From: Phaeotremella fagi
Taxonomy: Eukaryota; Basidiomycota; Tremellomycetes; Tremellales; Phaeotremellaceae
Direction of reading: 5' to 3'
DNA length: 64,000 bases
Assembly (NCBI GenBank): GCA_001599715.1
Contig: BCHU01000003.1
Span: forward strand, 806,001 to 870,000
Position 1 is the stretch's first letter, and each line of letters starts with the position of its first letter. Positions 34,759 through 46,062 of this stretch are shown piece by piece. Under the pieces are notes generated by a model that saw nothing but the letters and a program-made list of their open reading frames with translations, searched no databases and was not told where the DNA came from. The position numbers and the translations under genes were made by a program.

Positions 34759-37427
34759 TCAAGCTAAACCCAAGTCATCAGTTAACAGTTCCTTCCAAAG
34801 TCCCAAAGCATCAACTTACATTCAACTCTCGGTTTGACGGATCTCTCTTCCTCCTCCTCTTCAAGTGAACGTTTCCCATTAAGAACAACATTATCTTCTT
34901 CATCCTCTTCAACACCATCATTCTCGTCATCTTTCAATTCGACACCTTCGTTGTCGTTCTCCTCCCCACCTTCCTCATCAACATATTCTTCCTCCTCCCC
35001 ATCCTTGTCGTCATCTTCGAAATACTCTTCATCCTCATAAACATCTTCTTCAGCTACTTCCTCCTGATCACCTTGGAGGGTATCGGAAGATTCTGTACTT
35101 TGGTCATGAGTTTCGATAGTATCTGACCCCCAAGGTCAGTTTAATGGTGCGATGAATGAAACTCGAAACTCACCTTGATCATGAACATCTTCCGTTTCGT
35201 AATATTCACCTTCATCTTCAGGGTCATCATTTTCCTGTTCATCGCCCTCATCGACTTCTTCAGGATTCTCCTCCTGATCCTGTTCAACACCCTCTTCGAC
35301 TTGTTCAGCAGTCTCGTCGTCTTGTTCCTGCTCAACACCCTCCTCAACATCTTCAGGCTCATTTTCGTCCTGCTCTTGTTCGACACCCTCTGGTTGTTCA
35401 CCTTCAACCCCTTCATCAGCTTGTTCCAATTCAACACCCTCATCCTGTAGCGGTTCTTTCTCCTCAACCACTTCTAGAGATTCAAATTCCCCTTCGTCAC
35501 CTTCACCCTCCTCAACATGGTCATCTACTTCAGGTTTCCCACTATCCTCTTCAGCTTTAGCGACGATAGCATCGACCCCGTCGTCACCTTCAATTTCGTC
35601 GCCGTCTTCTTCGTCATCGTCACCGTCTTGATATTCTCCATCTCCATCATCATCATCCTGGTTCTCCTCTCCATCATCGATTTCATCATCAGCAGCTTCA
35701 CCATTGACCTCCTCACTATTCTCGGCAACCTCCAACTCGTTATCATCAACGATCTCGAGATTTTGTGAGAATTCGGAAACCTCAACAATGGGTTCAAGAG
35801 GTTGACCAATTGCGTCACTCCCCTGAACCTCTCTATCTAGAGGTTTTTGAACCTCAACCTCAGCCAAGCTGCCAACACTGGGTGATCCGGATTTGCCACC
35901 CTCTTCAATTTGTGTGAAAGCGGTCTCTGTGGTTTCTGGTTGATCATCGAGTTTGGTTCGTTTCAGGAGTTTAGCTATAAGAGCGAATGGATTGAATTTA
36001 GTCATGTTCAATTGTAAGGAATAGAAAGAGGAATGAGTGATGGAATAAGAATTGCTACATACCTGATTGATCGTCAGTGTTGGACCCAATAGCAATCCTT
36101 TGTTCATCGTCATCGCCTTCTTCATGTGTTCCATCTGATACAGTCAATATCCACACCCAGATGATTACAAAGGAAACTTACCCTCAGCGTAATCTTGGTC
36201 ATGCTCATAAACCTCTTCATCACCTTCATGCAACCCTTCTCCTTCCTCTTCATCGTCGAATTCTTGCTCATCAGCCTCCTGACTCCCTTGTCTAGATTCC
36301 AAAGCTTTCTTGATAGCTTTGAACCTAGTGATAAATCCATTGGTCTCGAATGAAATATGAAGTTGAACGGGATAATTTAATTCGCAATCGTGATAAACCT
36401 GTAAGAATTCTAATAAAGTTATATCTGTCAGATTGACATCGTTCTACCAGACCAATGGTTAGATCAGATGACAAATCACACAAAAAATTGGACTTGGACT
36501 CACCTCGATCATTTTCAAATCCATTTCTTTCTCATAAACAACCATCTCGCCCTCGACGTCATCAGATAGTTCTCGTCGTATAGCCTGCCAGACTTCAATC
36601 AACGACAACTCAGCTAAACTCGTGTGTTGATCTTTCAACCAAACATCCAGATCCAAAGAATTGCCTTCATCAGTCAAAGAAGAGAAAAGAGCCTTGGGAC
36701 CTATTTTGGGTAAATGGATGATGATCGGGGGAAGGGTGTTGGCCGTTAACATCGTTTCGTCTTCGTATTCATGATTCTCTGTCTCTGTGCCGTTCTCCAA
36801 TTCCTTTTCAGTGTTGGTATCGATTTTCGTTTGATCGTCGTTTTGAGCTTCACCGTCTTCTTCATCGTATTCCGTTTCAAGTTGATCTTCATGTCCAAAT
36901 TCATGATGAGTTTCTACACCTGTTTCTAATAATCCCTCATCACCCTTCGCGCCATCAACAGTGTTCTCCAACACCTCTCGTTCTTTCCCTTTATTACTGA
37001 TAGGCATCTCATCAACACCATCGTCACGAATATCATGATCAACCGAAATGGTACCGATCTCACTATCCCCATCCAAATTCAACATCTCAGTCTCATGAAC
37101 CTGTCCAACCTCAGTCGGTAGAGGTAGAGGTAAAGGCAAATCTGTACCAACCTTGATATCAGGCAGAGCGAGAGGTAGAACCGGATTGGTTTCGATCAAA
37201 GAACCGAAAATAGGTATAGGTGGTAAAGGGGATTGAACTATCGGTTCAGTCTCCATATTCCCAACATCAACGTTCTCCTCCAAATCAACTTCCATAACCT
37301 CGTCATCATCTTTCTCTTTCATGTAATCCATGTTCTCTTCGTATTCCATCAAATCACCTTCGGTAGGTTGGATTTGATGTTCGTTCTCATCAGTTATCAT
37401 TTGATTTTGATCGGTGTCGACGTCCAT
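34759..37427 (-). CDS. Very acidic, repetitive protein of unknown function
   Basis: Six exons (36504..37427, 36182..36443, 36063..36134, 35174..35974, 34820..35122, 34759..34763) give 788 aa. Most of the chain is Glu/Asp-rich and disordered, with degenerate repeats in exon 4 built on EGVEQEQDE and EEVDEGDEQE. One part looks folded, at about residues 250-350: DVWLKDQHTSLAELSLIEVW, VVYEKEMDLKMIENDVNLTD, ITLLEFLQVYHDCELNYP. The C-terminus turns basic (SVKPRVES), and LLKRTKL could be a nuclear localisation signal. Its composition resembles histone-chaperone or nucleolar acidic proteins, but I cannot assign it. The last coding exon is 5 nt, completing Ser and the stop. Confidence 0.7.
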
Positions 37428-37837
37428 CGTCGGTCCACTTTTTAGTGATTGCTCTACCTCTGTTGCGGTTTTGCTTTTGTTTCTATGTTCAGCTGGGTTA
37501 TTGTGTTTACGTATGAGGTAAATACTATATCTTGTTGTATGAATAAATGAGTAGTGAAGTGAAATGTGAAAGTGTTTTTGCCGCTTGGATGAAGTTAAGA
37601 AGTTCCCTCACTCGTACTTTGCTCCCGCCAATGGCTCAGCCTCAAGCTTCAATACACTGTACGAGTACTGTAAAATCAAATTACTCATGACCATCACCAT
37701 CTAGCCAACTACAAACTCTGCGAATAAACAATAACTAACTATCCAGGACTCCTCCTAATATCTCAATCTCCAAAATAAACTAAAAACTCGACCCAACCAA
37801 GTACCATACCATAAAATCTCATCATCTGCACGCCACA
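37428..37837. other. Intergenic region
   Basis: About 410 bp lie between two minus-strand genes, carrying the promoter of the acidic-protein gene and the 3' flank of the next. No gene, repeat or clear motif is seen. Confidence 0.35.
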
Positions 37838-38455
37838 CTATCTAGAAACAATCTTCTCCTTCAATTTCTTTACCATCGAAGGTTTTCTTCGTATTCCCGA
37901 TGAACCAGCGTCAATACCGAAAACGTCGTTCGCACTACTTCTTCGAACAGGTTGCAAATCATCGAAAGAAGGTAAAACAGGTCCAACAGGTGGTGGCGGT
38001 AAAGTCTTTTCCAATTTATTCCAACGTCCTTCAACTCCTGAACCAGATGAAGAATTTTTACTCAAAGATTGAGAAGCAACTTCAGCAGCTAATCGTTCCT
38101 TCTCTTGTTCTTTCTTCAAAGCTCTCATAGCTCTAGCTTTTGAATTTGGACTTTCGATAAGGACGAAATCACCACCTGGATTAACGACTTCACCGTCTGT
38201 CGGACTGTTGGGGTTGTTTTCTAGAATCTCGATTTCCGGATAAACCTCTTGTTTCTGTGGTGAAGACGATCTAGCTCCTGATGTGCCACGACTAAAGAAT
38301 GGTCGTCGACCTACACCATCACTACTGAGTGGACCTGACAGGATTTCTGAAGCCGGTGAAGAAGTTCTAGGAATTGCTGGGAGAGGATCTTCATTCGACG
38401 GTGAATACATGGAGGAAGTTCTTCCAGGACCAAAAGGTACGTTCGGATTTTCGCG
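37838..38455 (-). CDS. Probable last exon of the Pal1 gene (or a separate small gene)
   Basis: This frame reads RENPNVPFGPGRTSSM at its start and RRKPSMVKKLKEKIVSR at its end, with Ser/Pro-rich sequence and one charged helix (ARAMRALKKEQEKERLAA) between. It has a strong splice acceptor: CTGAC at about 38549, then a long pyrimidine tract with no AG until CAACAG at 38456. No upstream ATG exon fits between here and the Pal1 stop at 38742. A donor GTCAGA at 38822 in the Pal1 frame would join in phase through a 367-nt intron and give a Pal1 protein of 819 aa. If it is a separate gene, the first ATG is at 38410 (190 aa). Confidence 0.5.
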   Translation of the reverse strand, partial: RENPNVPFGPGRTSSMYSPSNEDPLPAIPRTSSPASEILSGPLSSDGVGRRPFFSRGTSGARSSSPQKQEVYPEIEILENNPNSPTDGEVVNPGGDFVLIESPNSKARAMRALKKEQEKERLAAEVASQSLSKNSSSGSGVEGRWNKLEKTLPPPPVGPVLPSFDDLQPVRRSSANDVFGIDAGSSGIRRKPSMVKKLKEKIVSR

Positions 38456-38741
38456 CTGTTGAAGTTTGATAGAGCGGATTTTCGTTGGATCGGGGAATTG
38501 GGAATGGGGAGAAAGGGGAATGATAAAACAAAAAGAGAAAACCAAACGTCAGCGACGTCGGCTTTTTTGGGATTTTATTTATTTATTTTGAAAGAAAGAA
38601 AAAGATTCATTCTATCATCCCATCTTCCCCCCACCCAGATCCAAAACGACCAGATTGAGCGGGGACCGACCAGATTGAGAACCAAAGAACCAAAGGAAAC
38701 CAAAACAGGAAAACTAGACACCACCCACGTCGCACTGCCAA

Positions 38742-41155
38742 CTATCTCCGTCGCCCCTCTGACATGATTCGTTTTTCACGACCATCTCCTCGACCCCATT
38801 GACCCATCTCACCAGGTCTGACTTGAGCCTGCAATTGAGATGCTGTGTAACCCTCATCGGCATCCTCAAATTGACCGCCCCTTTCGTCACCAACGATTTC
38901 TTCCCTTTCCTCTTCCAACATGACCTCCTCTGGCCAACCACCGGTACTACCAGCACTTGGTCTACGATCGATGACATTCTTCCCACTCAACCCATTAGAC
39001 ATGGACACCGATCTCGAACCAGGTGTTAAACGACCGGGACGAATGATGGCATTCTCGAATGATTCCACAGAACTTGATCTAGGACGTACCATGGATTTGA
39101 TTTTTTGCATCAAACTTTTATTTCGTTTGATTCCTGTGCCTTCGTTGAAATGAGCTCCTGATCGTGTAACCGGTGGACCACTTTCATCGGGAGAAACGGC
39201 TCCCTCGGGAATGATGGGTGGTGTGCGAGGTCCCCCTAGACCTAATCGAAGACCGGGAGATCGCATAGGTTTAGAAGGTGGTAGACCGGTTAGATCAGTT
39301 GAATAGACGTCGGGAGCGACTGGTAACATCAGCACCAGTAAACCATTTGGCAATGTACTCACGATCGATAGTGCCTTCGTTGGGTGAAGCTCCGAAATCT
39401 TCAAATGGCTCCGCTATAATCATGGTCAGATTCATTCCACACGTATTCAAAGTAACCCTGGACATACGAATATCAGTACCCCAAGCAGCCTTCAATGCCC
39501 TTCTTTTATTTTCCCTTTCCTTCTGTCGATCTTTCCTTGCCATCGATGCCTCATCACTAGCAAGATCAGCGACGTCGGGGAAGTAACCGCCAGAAGCTGG
39601 CATACTGGTCGAATACTGTCCACTGAGACCACCTCCAGATAATCGACGACTGTTGCTGGCTCGATGAGTCCGTTGACCGTTTCCCGAATGCGGCAGAGCT
39701 GCTTCGTTAGTTGGTGGTGATGCTAGCGATATGGCCGAGGGACCTGTTCGAGTAGGCGAAACGATCGGTGCACCGTTGAAAGCTTGCATTGGAGCTTTGG
39801 TTTGAGGGAGATTCGTGTTTCGTGAAGGTGCAGCTGCGTCATATGGTCCAGAACTAGGATGGTTAGTGGGTTGTCAAGGTATTGGAATCATCAACTCACT
39901 GATGCCACACTAATCGCAATCAATATGTCAGTCCTTGTCCTTCACAAAGAAGTCATCACTCACTAGCACTTCCCATACCAGTAGGGTCCCAGGTATCGAT
40001 GACATCGGCATGTCGACTACCCTTCTTATCCTCCGCTGCCTTCTGTTGACCCGCAATCAAAGTCTTGTTCGGAACAGCAGGAGCGATACCGTAAGAGTCT
40101 GAAGAAAGTGAACGACGCATTTTACTTTTCCCTGTAGGTGAATGGGGAGGTATGAGGTTCGCCGATGAAGAAGTCGTATTACTGTTGAGAGTCAGTAAAG
40201 GTTGACGCGACATCTTAAGTTGTCTGATGGGTTTACGAAACATCATGTAGAGATGGGGATTTGCTGAGAAACGGTTGTTGATTAGATAGCGGGGAATGAA
40301 ATGGTGGGATAAACAGATGAAAGCAAGACTATTTTGATAGCCTCCTTTGATGTACCCCTTGCCTTAATTCAATAATGTAAACATCAAGGGGGTGTTGCTA
40401 TGACCTCAAATATCCCCATCCAGTAGTGGGAGGATTCGGATGTTTATAAAGCTGAAGCTAAAAGTTGGAACTCACCCAGTGGCTGCTCTAGAAAACTTGG
40501 TTCTCGAAGGAGGGACGATTCCAACACTCTCATTCCCCGTTGATGGTGGTAAAATCCTACCATTCCCTGGTGGTTCAATCTCATCCTCTTCAAAAGGGTT
40601 TCGATTTTGTTGAGCCATTTGAAAAGACGGTAATTGAGGTTGAAACACTTCGTTTGAGGTTGATGTGGAATTCGAATTTGTGTTTATAGTTGTTGACGTT
40701 GAAGTAGAGTTTGATCGACCTGTTTCAACGGTTGAAGAAGAATGATGATGTTGATGTTTGTAATCTGGTTGAATGGGTTCAGCGAGTCGAGGTGATGGAG
40801 TACGTCTCGGTACTGGAGGTACCAGATTTGGATTTGAATTGGAAGTTGGATTTGAATTGGAAGTTGAAAGAAGATCACGATCTGAACGGTTTTTCTTCAA
40901 CGATAAACTTTCCTTTGAACCTGATCTTGAACTTGTACCAATTCTAACTGAATCTCTAACAGCTTCTGCTAAATCGTTGTTGGCGTATGTAGATAACTCT
41001 CTTTCACCTCTACCACCACCAGCTAATCTATTTAGGTTGTTGTTTGAACTGGTAGTGTTTCTATAAGTTGAATTTGGTCTTGAAGAAGTGTAAGTTGATG
41101 TTGTTTCCTTTGGAGGAGGCGGTGGAGCCGGAGATCTATCTCTAGATGCGGACAT
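38742..41155 (-). CDS. Pal1-domain protein (cell morphology, endocytic site factor)
   Basis: Exons 40476..41155, 39964..40181, 39900..39909, 39468..39853, 39363..39413, 38742..39319 give 640 aa if the frame ends at 38742. Pal1 proteins act at cortical and endocytic sites and in cell shape in fission and budding yeast. The domain signature reads DVIDTWDPTGMGSAMWH then HSGPYDAAAPSRN; the 10-nt exon at 39900 supplies MWH and is essential. The N-terminal 226 residues are Ser/Asn/Pro-rich with NRNPFEEDE, an NPF motif of the kind bound by EH domains. GIKRNKSLMQKIKSMVR lies near the end. The first intron is unusually long for this window (294 nt), but its TTACTGAC branch site and CAACAG acceptor are clear. 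The last part of the gene may be at 37838-38455. Confidence 0.7.
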
Positions 41156-41915
41156 TTGTTGTTGTGGCTTTGGGTAGGTGGTTTGATGGTGGTGATGGTG
41201 ATCGAGTTTCACTTTGGTTGAGTGAAGGTTGATATATTTGTTTACAGTATAAAACTAGAACTCGAAAGTGAATTGATAGATATAGATACAACTTATGCTT
41301 GTATCGTCTCCTCTGTACCGTCTTGGTCCCTGTCCCTGAAGGTGAAGTGGGTACAGTTTGTGCTGTTGTTTACCAACTGATTCCTATGTAAGTTACTGTA
41401 TTGATATATTAAACAGTGGTATAAGAGGTTCTTAACACAAATAGAAAGTACTTGTATTTCAACTAAGAGGAAGATGCATAGCATAGCTAATAGGGTAAAC
41501 AGCACCACCCCCACCAAATCCCCCGCTCTTACTGAACGCGTTAACGCTATCGGTCCGTATGCAGCCTAAGCCAAGCTTGCGAGCTACAAAAGACAGGGTT
41601 TCGGTGTATTTCGACGCCACTTATGCTTGACTATATGCTATAAGTACTTTTATCAACCAACGCGTTCAGTTATGGAATCGGCCATTAGACTAACTCTGCT
41701 TATACCACCACTCAATGCATGTCCGAAATGTAAAGAAAAAAGAGGAAAAGAGAAGAAAAGTGAAAGTGGGACATAAATTGAAAAATAAAACCACAAAAAA
41801 TCATAATGAAGATGTATTGTAAATCAAGAAATAATTAAAGATGAATCTCTGATGTAGGATCTCCCAAGAACGATCTACCGAGCACAAAATAATAACCAAG
41901 ACCACTGAATCAAAT
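41156..41915. other. Intergenic region
   Basis: About 760 bp lie between the Pal1 start and the stop of the glycosyltransferase gene, both on the minus strand. It includes a CACCATCACCACC-type run just upstream of the Pal1 ATG on the coding strand. No supported gene or RNA is seen. Confidence 0.4.
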
Positions 41916-43941
41916 CTACATAGCCCAATCCTAAAACCCCATCGAATCAGTCAAAATTCAACCCAGAAAAAACAACTCAACCACTCACATAGGTAATACC
42001 TTTCGTCGCCTGTTCAGCCCTAAAGATCTCTGCTTCATGTTTCCAATCCCTCTCCATCAGTCTCTGCATTCTTGCCTTGACCGAATCGACGGTCATCAAC
42101 GGATTGATATATCTAGGTGTTGGCGTGGTAGAAGCTTCCTTGAGTGCTTTGATGAATCCCTCGTAATCCCCGGCGTAGACGTGGTAGACGTATCTAACGA
42201 CATTAATTTTGCAAATCAGAGTGATTCTGGGGTTGGACTACTCACGGTGGATCTAACCATCTTAATTTTTGATGTTGGGTGTCCCATTCTGCTCGATTTA
42301 GGGGATCGTTGTGATCCCAGTGTTTGATTGGGTTAATGAAAGGTGTTCCCTATCATGGGTAAGCTTTTGTTCAACCATATAAACACCTGACTTACAAGAC
42401 ATAAAGCGAGGTATGGAGATGGAGAGAATCGAGGCTAAAGTCGCATTAGTATAGACCTAGAAACAAAGTTGACCTACCTCTCCAATACCAACAAGCACTC
42501 TCGTATTTGCCATCTCATCAACGAAAGCTTCAGCACCCAAAGCTCCCATGTTGTGAATACCAGGTATCATCGTTTGTGGTTTATCAACAACGTATTGCTG
42601 GGCAACGTCAGTTAAAAGGCAATCCCAAAAATAACAAATAAACAAACCTCCAAGAAACCATGATCGAGTTTGTAAGCACCCTTGAAATATAAACCATCAA
42701 GAGAAGGTTCCCTAGATGCCAATTCGAAGTATGTCTTATTCCATGAAAAGTTGGGGTGTACCATATGAGCATCTATTTCGTTGTAAGCTGGCGTTTGGCT
42801 GTTATACGTACAGGTAGCGAATTTAGCAAAGAACCAAGCGGAGTTGGGTCTATCAGCGAGAGGAACGACTTTTCTGTCAAGACATTCCTCGTAGATGGTA
42901 TAACTAGATTTGAATTAGCTCTGCAGGTTCGTGTTTTAGTTTGAAAAGCAACTTACGGAATGTATTGCCATTTGACTTGATCGTCCGCTTCAGGGACATC
43001 AGCAGTGATGATCCATTGTCTACCAAAGTCGTGTGAAAGCCATTGATCGGGAAAGTAATCCATATCGAAGCTATATTGTTAGAATGGGAACTCAAATTGA
43101 CGACTTACACTGTAGCGAAAGTCAGTTAATCACGCCTGTGACTGGGGTTGAGAAATAACTCACTCTTCCATCTTGGGATACCAGTTGGATTCCTTTCTGA
43201 CTTGATACACCAATCGGCATTTACACATTTATCAGAATCTCGCTTGATGATGACCTTGACCATATCGGGGAATTGACGATAGAGATCAAGAGCTTCCTCT
43301 GGGACGATTTCAGCGTAGTCTTCTCATTAGGACGAAAGGATGCTTACCCCATTCCCATTGTGTTGCGATGACCATTGTGTATCCCATGCTGCTGAGAGCT
43401 CCGTACTAAACGTTCGAAAATCGATGAGCACATTGCTGAACCGCGAATTAAATTACTCACCATCGACATTGCCCTAAATCCATTAGTTTACAGTTTAGAA
43501 ATCGAATTTCAAACTCACCATACACCCTCACCACCACGCCAACCCTCAAGCTAAACCATCTGATCAGTCATGAACCCCACCCAATCGAAAGGAACAACCC
43601 ACTATCGCGTCCTTGAACCAATCATTAGCAAGAATAGCAATCTTAGCCTGATTAGGACCACAATTCTTCTTAGCCAAACAATAAGTCAGATCCCGGATAT
43701 TCCTAGCATTCCATTGTTTATAAGTAGTGATCTCCGCAGGGAAATAATCATGGACATGAGCAGGTGCAGTCGTATACCTAACTTGACCGTTAACGTTCCA
43801 TTGAGTAGTACCTGTCGAACTACGCCATGAAGGTGAGACGTAGAGATAGGTAGCGGAAACGAATAGAAAAGCGGCTGTGATGAAGAACGCTGGACCTCTC
43901 GTCAATCTCATTGACATTTTGACGAGATTTTGGAATTTCAT
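41916..43941 (-). CDS. Type II membrane glycosyltransferase, GT18-like
   Basis: Fourteen exons give 470 aa: 43603..43941, 43519..43550, 43461..43473, 43348..43405, 43164..43319, 43109, 42957..43070, 42812..42903, 42648..42772, 42478..42597, 42396..42434, 42246..42349, 41989..42193, 41916..41930. A short basic tail and the helix GPAFFITAAFLFVSATYLYV form a signal anchor typical of Golgi enzymes. The C-terminal half carries VLVGIGEPRFSPSPYLALC followed by LGTPFINPIKHW, the nucleotide-sugar binding block of GT18 (Mgat5-like) enzymes in basidiomycetes; that block forms only when the 43-nt intron 42435..42477 is removed. Exon 6 seems to be a single T (see findings). The last exon encodes DWAM and stop. 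Confidence 0.78.
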
Positions 43942-44442
43942 TAAACGTATTGATATTCAACGGATGATTTTATCGTATTATTTAGCGGTGCTCGAGCGGG
44001 CGCAAAGGATAGTTTAGGGCGTCGAGGTCGATCCCGATGTAGACGTTTCACCTGGGGCGCAAGATGCGAAATAGAGGTAAATAAGATAAAAACGACAAGG
44101 TTGAAATGCCAAGTGTCACGCTTATCGATTCTCACTATGAAGGTGACTTAACTTTGAGGTGACAGAATGGAGAGTTTGGGAGCCTGGAGAAATGAAGATA
44201 GTCCGTCGCGTCTTTCCCTTGATTTGGCAGGCGAACAAATTATACGAGCCCTTTGAGTGGCGGTCTCAAGCGCAAGTACTTGGACTTCGTTGAATTGCCA
44301 GAAAGAGTTCATTCACAAGCCAGTTGGTTTTATGATATCTTACATAAAAGATTTGTCTACAGCTAGAAACGATGGAACGGAGAATGTACAACAGAAACTT
44401 CATTTTTCACGGAAAGAATGACAAGATTTACTACAGATGAAT
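43942..44442. other. Intergenic region
   Basis: About 500 bp lie between the glycosyltransferase start and the transcription-factor stop, both on the minus strand. No coding sequence or repeat is seen. Confidence 0.35.
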
Positions 44443-46062
44443 TCAGACAGGACCATAACCACCTAACGATTCTTCAGGCCAAGATTCCTGACCATAACCA
44501 CTTGAATAAACGTTCCCTTGAACGTTAGATTGAGAATACGGTGAATTCCTTTGCATAACCTCCATGAAGGAATAAGATGAATCCTTTTTCCAAGGGAATT
44601 CATTCGAATTTAAAGACAGATAAGCTGGTGAAATATCTTGAACATCGTCGGAAGGAAGATCTGGTGAATATTGGAAAATCTCTTCAGCGGGTGATAAAGA
44701 TGATTTATCGTTATCGTCGTAGAACGGATTTGGTAATAATGAATTCGATAGGACTTCTGAGTTTGGGGTCGAGGCTGAACCGGGAAGTGGGATTGAAGAT
44801 GAATAGGATAAAGTTGGGACACTCAACATTGGTCTGTAGACGACGTTTTGTAGATTGGGATCGACGTAGTTTGTTTGAGCAGTGTTACCAAAGTACGGTG
44901 AAAAGTTTGGTGTAGGTAAACCATTAAGGATAGTGTTGTTTGGTAGACTACCGCCCCAGAGACCTAAACCATAAGCCTGAGTTGGAAGTACAGGAGCAGG
45001 AATCGGAGCTGGAGTCCGGAAAGGCATATTCTTGAACTGATCCAGTTCATCTTCACCATCAGAAGATGGAGTTTCTACCTCGTATTCTTCGAATTCCTGT
45101 TTGGGAGTGAACTCCAAGCCTAAACCTAACGCTGGTGTGGTAGAAGACATTTCACGTCTTTCATTTCGACTACCCTTGGAAGCTGGTGGGATAGCCACGC
45201 TGTGTCTGCGTTGTTTTGGTTCTTGTTTAGGTTTGTTCGGACCTCTCTGACGAATGGCATCGGAGAATGCACACTTGAAGCGTCGTTTCACACAGCGATT
45301 ACAGGGGTTACCGCCGAAACACTGAAGAATATTTAGCAAGGGGAACACCGGGTATTAAATGACAAAACTCACTCTCGCCTTTCTGATTCTACATTTCTCG
45401 CACGCTTGAGCTGTTCGTGATCTCTTTCTAGTTTCGTTATGAACTGGAAGAACGATCTCCAATTCATCTTCTTGTGATAAACGAACCGGAGCTGTCTTTG
45501 ACGAAGAGCGAGAGTGGTTTGAAGGACCTAAACCAGTAGTCTGTTTCTGTCTACGTAGGGAAGGAACATCGGACGGTGGGCCGGTTCGTTTAGAGAGCAA
45601 ATCTTTCAAAGCGAAGAGTGATTCGGAGGATGAACATGGTGAAACTAGATTCGTTGGGGGTTGCGAAGTCTCCAAAGGAGGTTTTAGGGATTCAATGGAA
45701 GCAGTTCCGAAAACGTCCGCTGGATTGGCACAGCCCGTAAGACCAGTGTTGTAATTTGGTTGATAACCTAGATTTGGAGTGTTGAAGTATGGCATCGACG
45801 CTGTTGGCATGTTGTATCCGTACGAACCTGATATGATGTATGGGGAAGGTGGCGTGAAAGGTTGAGGTATGGTTTGGGGTTGGAGTTGAGGTTGGGGTTG
45901 GAGTTGGAGTTGAGGTTGAGGTTGTTCAAAATAGTATTGAGGATAGTAATTCATACCTGGTGAAACCATGTCCACACTGGCTGCTGAGCCACTGGGAGAC
46001 GAATCGGTATCCTGTAATCCAGGTAGATCAAGATGGAACGAGTGAATTGGCAGAGAGGTCAT
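44443..46062 (-). CDS. Zn(II)2Cys6 transcription factor
   Basis: Two exons (45373..46062 and 44443..45321) give 522 aa. The DNA-binding binuclear zinc cluster is complete: C221, C224, C231, C237, C240 and C247, with the fungal spacing CX2CX6CX5CX2CX6C. The intron falls just before the third Cys. The following KPKQEPKQRRHS is a basic linker. Unusually, the cluster is central and not at the N-terminus: about 220 residues precede it, including a Pro/Gln repeat (QPQPQLQLQPQPQ) and Tyr/Asn/Pro-rich low complexity. The C-terminal half is also disordered, rich in Ser, Pro, Asn and Tyr, as in activation domains. No fungal_trans middle domain is visible. Target genes cannot be told. The long empty upstream region suggests complex control. 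Confidence 0.9.

Noticed and set aside
35156..35768. Plus-strand open frames opposite the acidic-protein gene
   Set aside because: They mirror Glu/Asp-rich codons on the other strand (giving Leu/Ile/Phe or His/Pro/Leu runs) and have no splice or family support.
41160..41212. Upstream extension of the Pal1 protein with a His run
   Set aside because: It needs a GTG start; the ATG at 41155 is the first standard start in frame.
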